10,345 bases of DNA from Candidatus Aminicenantota bacterium. Lineage in GTDB: Bacteria > Acidobacteriota > Aminicenantia > JAMOAD01. A model generated the notes under the pieces. It ran no database searches, was not told where the DNA came from, and saw nothing but the letters and a program-made list of their open reading frames with translations. The stretch lies in NCBI GenBank assembly GCA_027070475.1, contig JALXDT010000339.1, positions 1-10,345 on the forward strand. The letters run 5' to 3'. The position numbers and the translations under genes are program-made. Shown here in pieces: positions 6,500 to 10,345 of this stretch (positions are counted from its first letter, which is position 1; each line of letters begins with the position of its first letter).

Positions 6500-7851
6500 A
6501 AAAACTATCCGATTTAAAAATCAGTATTTCTGGTATTAGAGGAATAATAGGAAAGAGTTTCACTCCACGATTAATCCTTGATTTCACACAGGCTTTTTCA
6601 ACATATCTGGGAAAAGGAAAGGTTGCAGTGGCTTCTGACACAAGACCAACCAAAAATATGGTAAAGCACGCTGTTTTTTCGGGCCTTATTTCCTCTGGTA
6701 ATATCCCTGTTGACCTCGGAATTTTACCTATCCCATCATTTCAGGTGTATGTTAAAGATAGTAGAGCAAACGGGGGAATAGAGATTACAGCCAGCCATAA
6801 TCCTGTTGAATGGAATGCTTTAAAATTAGTACTAAAGGGTGGAAGATTTCCTTTTTCTTTTGAAGCTGAGGAAATCATAGATATTTATCAACAGGGAGCT
6901 TTTAGAAAAAGCGAATACTTTCCAATGAAAGAGTATGAAGAGGATGGTTTTAAATATCACAGGAAAAGATTACTCTCTTTTGCTGACATTGAATCAATAA
7001 AAAAGAAAAAACCAAAAGTTGTAGTGGATTCATGTAATGGCGCAGCTTCTCCCTACGTAGAAAAATATTTAAGAGAGCTGGGCTGTGAAGTTATTGCAAT
7101 TAATACTGATCCCAATGCACTTTTCCCTCACTCCCCGGAACCCATACCTGAAAATCTAAAACAGCTTTCCGAGGCAGTAAAAAAATATGGAGCTGATATT
7201 GGATTTGCTCAGGATGCAGATGCAGACAGATTGGCGGTAGTTGATGAAAAAGGAGAACCTATAGGAGAGGAGTACACTCTTGCCCTTGCAGTGACTTCCT
7301 ACTTAAAGTATAAAAGAAAATCTCCCATTGTTGTAAATCTATCTACTTCAAGTGTAATAGAGGAAATAGCTCAAAAGTTTGGGGTAAAAGTTTTCAGATC
7401 AAAGATAGGAGAGATAAATGTTGTAGAGGAGATGCTTTCCTACAATTCCTCTATAGGTGGAGAAGGGAATGGTGGAGTTATTGCAAAGGATGTTCATCTT
7501 TGTAGAGATAGTTTTACCGGAATGGCTCTTATTCTTGAACTTTTTTCAAAAAGTAATAAGAAAATATCAGAATTAAAAGCAGAGCTAACTCAATACTATG
7601 TAAAAAAAGATAAAATAAAGGTTTCATTAAAGGAAAGTATTCTAATAATGGAAAAACTCAAAGAAAAGTACAAAAATGAAAAACTTAATCTTAAAGATGG
7701 GATTAAGATTATAACAAAAAATTTCTGGATTCACATAAGACCTTCAAATACAGAACCTGTAATAAGAGTTTTTATTGAAGGAAAGGATAAAAGTGAGATT
7801 AATTCAGTGCTTTCAGATATACTTAGTGAAATAGAAAGCCTCAGGAGGTAA
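6496..7851 (+). CDS. Phosphohexomutase (phosphoglucosamine mutase/phosphomannomutase family), catalytically intact
   Basis: A 451-aa cytosolic alpha-D-phosphohexomutase that interconverts hexose 1- and 6-phosphates through a phosphoserine and Mg2+. All motifs are present: TASHNP (98-103) with Ser100 as phosphate carrier, metal loop DADADR (240-245), sugar loop GGEGNGG (321-327) and phosphate loop RPSNTEP (415-421). The GEGNGG loop and the HNPVEWNALK stretch resemble phosphoglucosamine mutase-like members found outside the classical bacterial GlmM group, and the neighbouring glucosamine-6-phosphate deaminase domain also points to hexosamine. Phosphomannomutase or phosphoglucomutase activity cannot be excluded from sequence. 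The start at 6496 makes an ATGA overlap with the degenerate paralogue; an ATG at 6484 would add four residues. The two mutase genes evidently arose by duplication and are probably translated together. Confidence 0.92.
   Translation: MKKLSDLKISISGIRGIIGKSFTPRLILDFTQAFSTYLGKGKVAVASDTRPTKNMVKHAVFSGLISSGNIPVDLGILPIPSFQVYVKDSRANGGIEITASHNPVEWNALKLVLKGGRFPFSFEAEEIIDIYQQGAFRKSEYFPMKEYEEDGFKYHRKRLLSFADIESIKKKKPKVVVDSCNGAASPYVEKYLRELGCEVIAINTDPNALFPHSPEPIPENLKQLSEAVKKYGADIGFAQDADADRLAVVDEKGEPIGEEYTLALAVTSYLKYKRKSPIVVNLSTSSVIEEIAQKFGVKVFRSKIGEINVVEEMLSYNSSIGGEGNGGVIAKDVHLCRDSFTGMALILELFSKSNKKISELKAELTQYYVKKDKIKVSLKESILIMEKLKEKYKNEKLNLKDGIKIITKNFWIHIRPSNTEPVIRVFIEGKDKSEINSVLSDILSEIESLRR
7843..7848 (+). 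promoter_or_regulatory. Ribosome binding site of the NagB-kinase fusion
   Basis: A perfect AGGAGG overlaps the last codons of the mutase and lies 5 nt before the ATG at 7854. The mutase stop codon (7849-7851) falls inside the spacer, leaving 2 nt between the genes. Confidence 0.8.
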
Positions 7852-7853
7852 GA

Positions 7854-9707
7854 ATGGAAATAATAATTTTGAAAGATTATGAATCTATTTGTAAATATGC
7901 TGCAAGAAAGATTGTTTCTCTTATAAACAGAAAACCTGATGCAGTTTTGGGACTCGCCACAGGAAGGACAATGGTGGGAGTTTATAAAGAGTTAGTTGAG
8001 GCTTTTAATCGGGGAGAGGTAGACTTCTCTCTTGTTACAACCTTTAATCTTGATGAGTATCTTGGAATTTTACCCAATGCTCCTGAAAGTTTTAGATATT
8101 TTATGGAGGAGCATCTTTTTAAGCACATAAACATACCGAGAGAAAATATTCATATTCCCTATTCTTTGACCACCTCTCCAACGTTAGAATCTAAAAAGTA
8201 TGAAGAGGAGATAAAAAAAGCAGGGAATATAGATCTTCAATTGCTCGGGATTGGAGGGAATGGACATATAGGATTTAATGAACCTACCTCCTCATTTCAA
8301 TCAAGAACAAGAATAAAAACTCTGACAGAGAAAACTTTAAAGGATAATTTCCCTGACGGTAATGGACCAAAATTTGCAATAACAATGGGTCTTGGAACAA
8401 TTATGGAGGCAAAGGAAATTCTTCTTCTTGCTTCAGGGGAATATAAGGCTAATGCAATTGCAAAAGCAATTGAGGGGCCTGTCAGTTCATCTGTTCCAGC
8501 TTCAATCCTTCAGCATCATCCAAGAGTAGCTTTTATAGTGGATGAAGATGCGGGGAAACTATTAAAAAATAAAAAATATTACTCCTGGGTATGGAAAAAC
8601 AAGGAAAGAGCGGAAAGCGGACATGTATACAAAAAGGGATTGGTAAAAATAGAAACTCCTTCAAGAATTTGTTTGTTTGGTGAACATCAGGATTATTTAA
8701 ATATGCCGGTTATTTCAGCAGGTATTAACTTAACAATGGATTTAACTGCTGAAAGATTGAGTGAAAAGAAGGTTGATTTTTACCTTGCTGATTTTAATAC
8801 AAGCAAAAAGTTTGATCTTAACTTTCCCCTACAATATGATGAGGAAAGGGATTATATAAAAAGCGCTTTTAATGTCTTGAAAAGAGAAGGTGTTAATATT
8901 GACTGGGGAGTTAGAGCCTCAGTCTCATCAAATATTCCAATAAATGCAGGAGCTTCAAGTTCATCAGCCCTTGTTATCAGTATTATCAAATTAATACTTG
9001 AGCTTGCAGGAGATAAAAGAAAAGATTCCCCGAAAGATATAGCTGAATTTGGATATAAGGTTGAGGTAGCTGAATTTAATGAACCGGGTGGGAAAATGGA
9101 CCACTATTCATGTGCTTATGGTGGTGTGCTCTATCTTGATTTTTCTGAAAATCTGGTAGAACAATTACCTGTTGAACTATCAGGTTTTGTTTTAGGACAT
9201 TCCCTTCAACCAAAGGATACAAAGGGTACATTAAGGCGGGCAAAGGAAGCTCAAATTGAAGCAATACAAAAATTAAAAGAGATGAAGCCTGATTTTGATC
9301 TTAAGAAGAATTCATATGAAGAAATGAAATCATACATTGAAAAATTACCGGAGGAGTTAAAACCCTATGGAGAAGCAGCTCTTATGAATAGAGATCTTAC
9401 TATAAAAGCAAAAGCTCTCCTAAAATCAGGTAATTTCTCCAATGAAGAGTTAGGAAAACTTCTTTATGAACACCATGCAGTATTAAGAGATAAACTAAAA
9501 CTATCAACAAAGACAATAGACAGAATGTTAAGTGAAGCCATGAAAGTGGGAGCTTTAGGAGGAAAGATAAATGGATCGGGAGGAGGAGGAACCATGTTTG
9601 TCTTTGCTCCTGGGAAAGAGGAATGGGTTAAAGAGGCTTTCGAAAAAATGGGAAAACCAGCTTATATCCTGAAAATAGTGAAGGGGACAAGAGCATATTA
9701 TTATTAA
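7854..9707 (+). CDS. Glucosamine-6-phosphate deaminase (NagB) fused to a galactokinase-like GHMP kinase
   Basis: A 617-aa two-domain protein in one unbroken frame. Residues 1-240 are NagB, which interconverts glucosamine 6-phosphate with fructose 6-phosphate and ammonia. Visible are GLATGRT (33-39), FNLDEY with Asp67 (64-69), GIGGNGHIGFNEP (132-144) with His138 and Glu143, and SRTRIKTLT (150-158). Asn136 stands where E. coli NagB has Asp141, a substitution I believe occurs in other NagB proteins. The domain lacks the longer C-terminal tail of the E. coli enzyme. After a short Lys-rich linker (about 241-263), residues 264-617 are a GHMP kinase with sugar-binding FGEHQDY (275-281), ATP loop PINAGASSSSA (362-372), GGKMDHY with the expected catalytic Asp416 (412-418), and GGKINGSGGGG (569-579). 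The pattern is galactokinase-like, but HQDY replaces the usual HTDY and the substrate is unknown. The fusion suggests a hexosamine or its 1-phosphate as the shared metabolite. Last gene of the plus-strand operon. Confidence 0.92.
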   Translation: MEIIILKDYESICKYAARKIVSLINRKPDAVLGLATGRTMVGVYKELVEAFNRGEVDFSLVTTFNLDEYLGILPNAPESFRYFMEEHLFKHINIPRENIHIPYSLTTSPTLESKKYEEEIKKAGNIDLQLLGIGGNGHIGFNEPTSSFQSRTRIKTLTEKTLKDNFPDGNGPKFAITMGLGTIMEAKEILLLASGEYKANAIAKAIEGPVSSSVPASILQHHPRVAFIVDEDAGKLLKNKKYYSWVWKNKERAESGHVYKKGLVKIETPSRICLFGEHQDYLNMPVISAGINLTMDLTAERLSEKKVDFYLADFNTSKKFDLNFPLQYDEERDYIKSAFNVLKREGVNIDWGVRASVSSNIPINAGASSSSALVISIIKLILELAGDKRKDSPKDIAEFGYKVEVAEFNEPGGKMDHYSCAYGGVLYLDFSENLVEQLPVELSGFVLGHSLQPKDTKGTLRRAKEAQIEAIQKLKEMKPDFDLKKNSYEEMKSYIEKLPEELKPYGEAALMNRDLTIKAKALLKSGNFSNEELGKLLYEHHAVLRDKLKLSTKTIDRMLSEAMKVGALGGKINGSGGGGTMFVFAPGKEEWVKEAFEKMGKPAYILKIVKGTRAYYY

Positions 9708-10345
9708 ATCTCCAATAGTGCTATTGTCTCAAAATAGGGAGTGTGGGGAAAAAGATCAAGCATTGTTATCCCTTGAAGTTTGTATCCATTGTTCAACAAA
9801 ATTTTCATATCTTTTTTAAAGCCCTTTTGAGAGCATGAAATATATATCATTCTCTTATATCTTTTTTTTATAATTCTATGTGAGGTTCTCTGACCCATTC
9901 CACTTCTTGGAGGATCAATAAGCAAAAGATCCGCCGGAGGAAATGAAAATTTTGAGCTTACAATTCTATATGCTTTTATTTCCGGAAAGTTTTCTTTAAG
10001 AAGATTGTAAGAAATCCTATTAGACTCCACCGCATAAATCTTTTTAAAATATTTTTGTAAAACAGGAATGAAAAAGCCGACACCTGAATAGAGGTCTATC
10101 GCGGTTTCTCCATTAATAAGATATTTTTCAACTGTATTTAAAAGCTCTGAATTTAAAAAAAGATTGCTCTGGAAAAAAACAGAAGGCGAAGTCAAATAAG
10201 AAAAATTTCCCATTTTTATTAAAATTTTTTTATCTTCTCCTTTGAACGAAAAGAGCGTGTTTTTAAAGAGCTTTGTAAAATCTGTGTTTTTAGGTTTTTC
10301 AGATAAGTGGGAGTAGAGAATTTTATCTGTCGGGTTAAATAGAAG
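9704..10345 (-). CDS. TrmA/RlmD-type RNA uracil-5-methyltransferase (partial, N-terminus outside window)
   Basis: The frame is open from the right edge to the TAA at 9706-9704, giving 213 visible residues. The Met at 10213 is internal, since homologous sequence continues upstream of it. The SAM-dependent catalytic domain is clear: SVFFQSN (visible residues 55-61), DLYSGVGFF (84-92, motif I), DPPRSG (144-149), SCS with the presumed nucleophile Cys171, and FPHTPYFE ending in the presumed base Glu196. Family enzymes methylate C5 of uracil in tRNA (TrmA) or 23S rRNA (RlmC/RlmD). The usual SCNP is SCSQ here. The TRAM domain and any iron-sulfur Cys cluster would lie in the missing N-terminal part, so the exact target cannot be assigned. 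It converges on the NagB-kinase gene with a 4-nt overlap of stop codons. Confidence 0.88.
   Translation of the reverse strand, partial: LLFNPTDKILYSHLSEKPKNTDFTKLFKNTLFSFKGEDKKILIKMGNFSYLTSPSVFFQSNLFLNSELLNTVEKYLINGETAIDLYSGVGFFIPVLQKYFKKIYAVESNRISYNLLKENFPEIKAYRIVSSKFSFPPADLLLIDPPRSGMGQRTSHRIIKKRYKRMIYISCSQKGFKKDMKILLNNGYKLQGITMLDLFPHTPYFETIALLEI

Noticed and set aside
6459..6653. Minus-strand ORFs at 6459-6653 and 9076-9264
   Set aside because: Antisense to the mutases and the kinase domain, with no motif or ribosome binding site that stands out.
1..10345. CRISPR arrays, insertion sequences, riboswitches and intrinsic terminators
   Set aside because: I found no regularly spaced repeats, transposase motifs, recognisable aptamer cores or GC-rich hairpins followed by a T-run.

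Overview
The window is AT-rich bacterial DNA, about one third G+C by eye, with tightly packed genes, strong AGGAGG-type ribosome binding sites and E. coli-like promoters (TTGACA, 17 bp, TAAAAT/TATATA). An O-antigen-ligase-like membrane protein, a DUF374-type acyltransferase and UDP-xylose synthesis genes suggest a diderm that makes surface glycans. I cannot name the lineage: nothing here is a close match to a species I recognise.

Left half, minus strand. A consensus promoter (4972-5000) reads into a tRNA-Ala(CGC). Only 14 nt after it begins a polycistron: UDP-glucose 6-dehydrogenase, UDP-glucuronate decarboxylase (UDP-xylose synthase), a DUF374 lysophospholipid-acyltransferase-like protein and a FecCD-type ABC permease. 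These genes overlap one another by 4, 4 and 17 nt. Downstream, with its own apparent promoter and no Shine-Dalgarno, is an O-antigen ligase/polymerase-like protein that runs off the left edge. It has no stop codon in the window and is easily missed.

Right half, plus strand. An extended -10 promoter (5101-5128) drives three genes: two tandem phosphohexomutase paralogues, then a 617-aa fusion of glucosamine-6-phosphate deaminase (NagB) with a galactokinase-like GHMP kinase. The second mutase has every catalytic motif. The first is full length but has lost the phosphoserine, two of the three metal-binding aspartates and the SNTEP phosphate loop, so it looks like a pseudoenzyme kept beside its active sister. 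This trio is the most unusual part of the window. Kinase, mutase and deaminase activities could together link a free hexosamine, a hexosamine 1-phosphate, glucosamine 6-phosphate and fructose 6-phosphate; the direction of flux and the kinase substrate are unknown.

At the right edge a TrmA/RlmD-type uracil-5-methyltransferase on the minus strand converges on the fusion gene, their stop codons overlapping by 4 nt. It is cut by the window end. I see no CRISPR array, insertion sequence or convincing intrinsic terminator.
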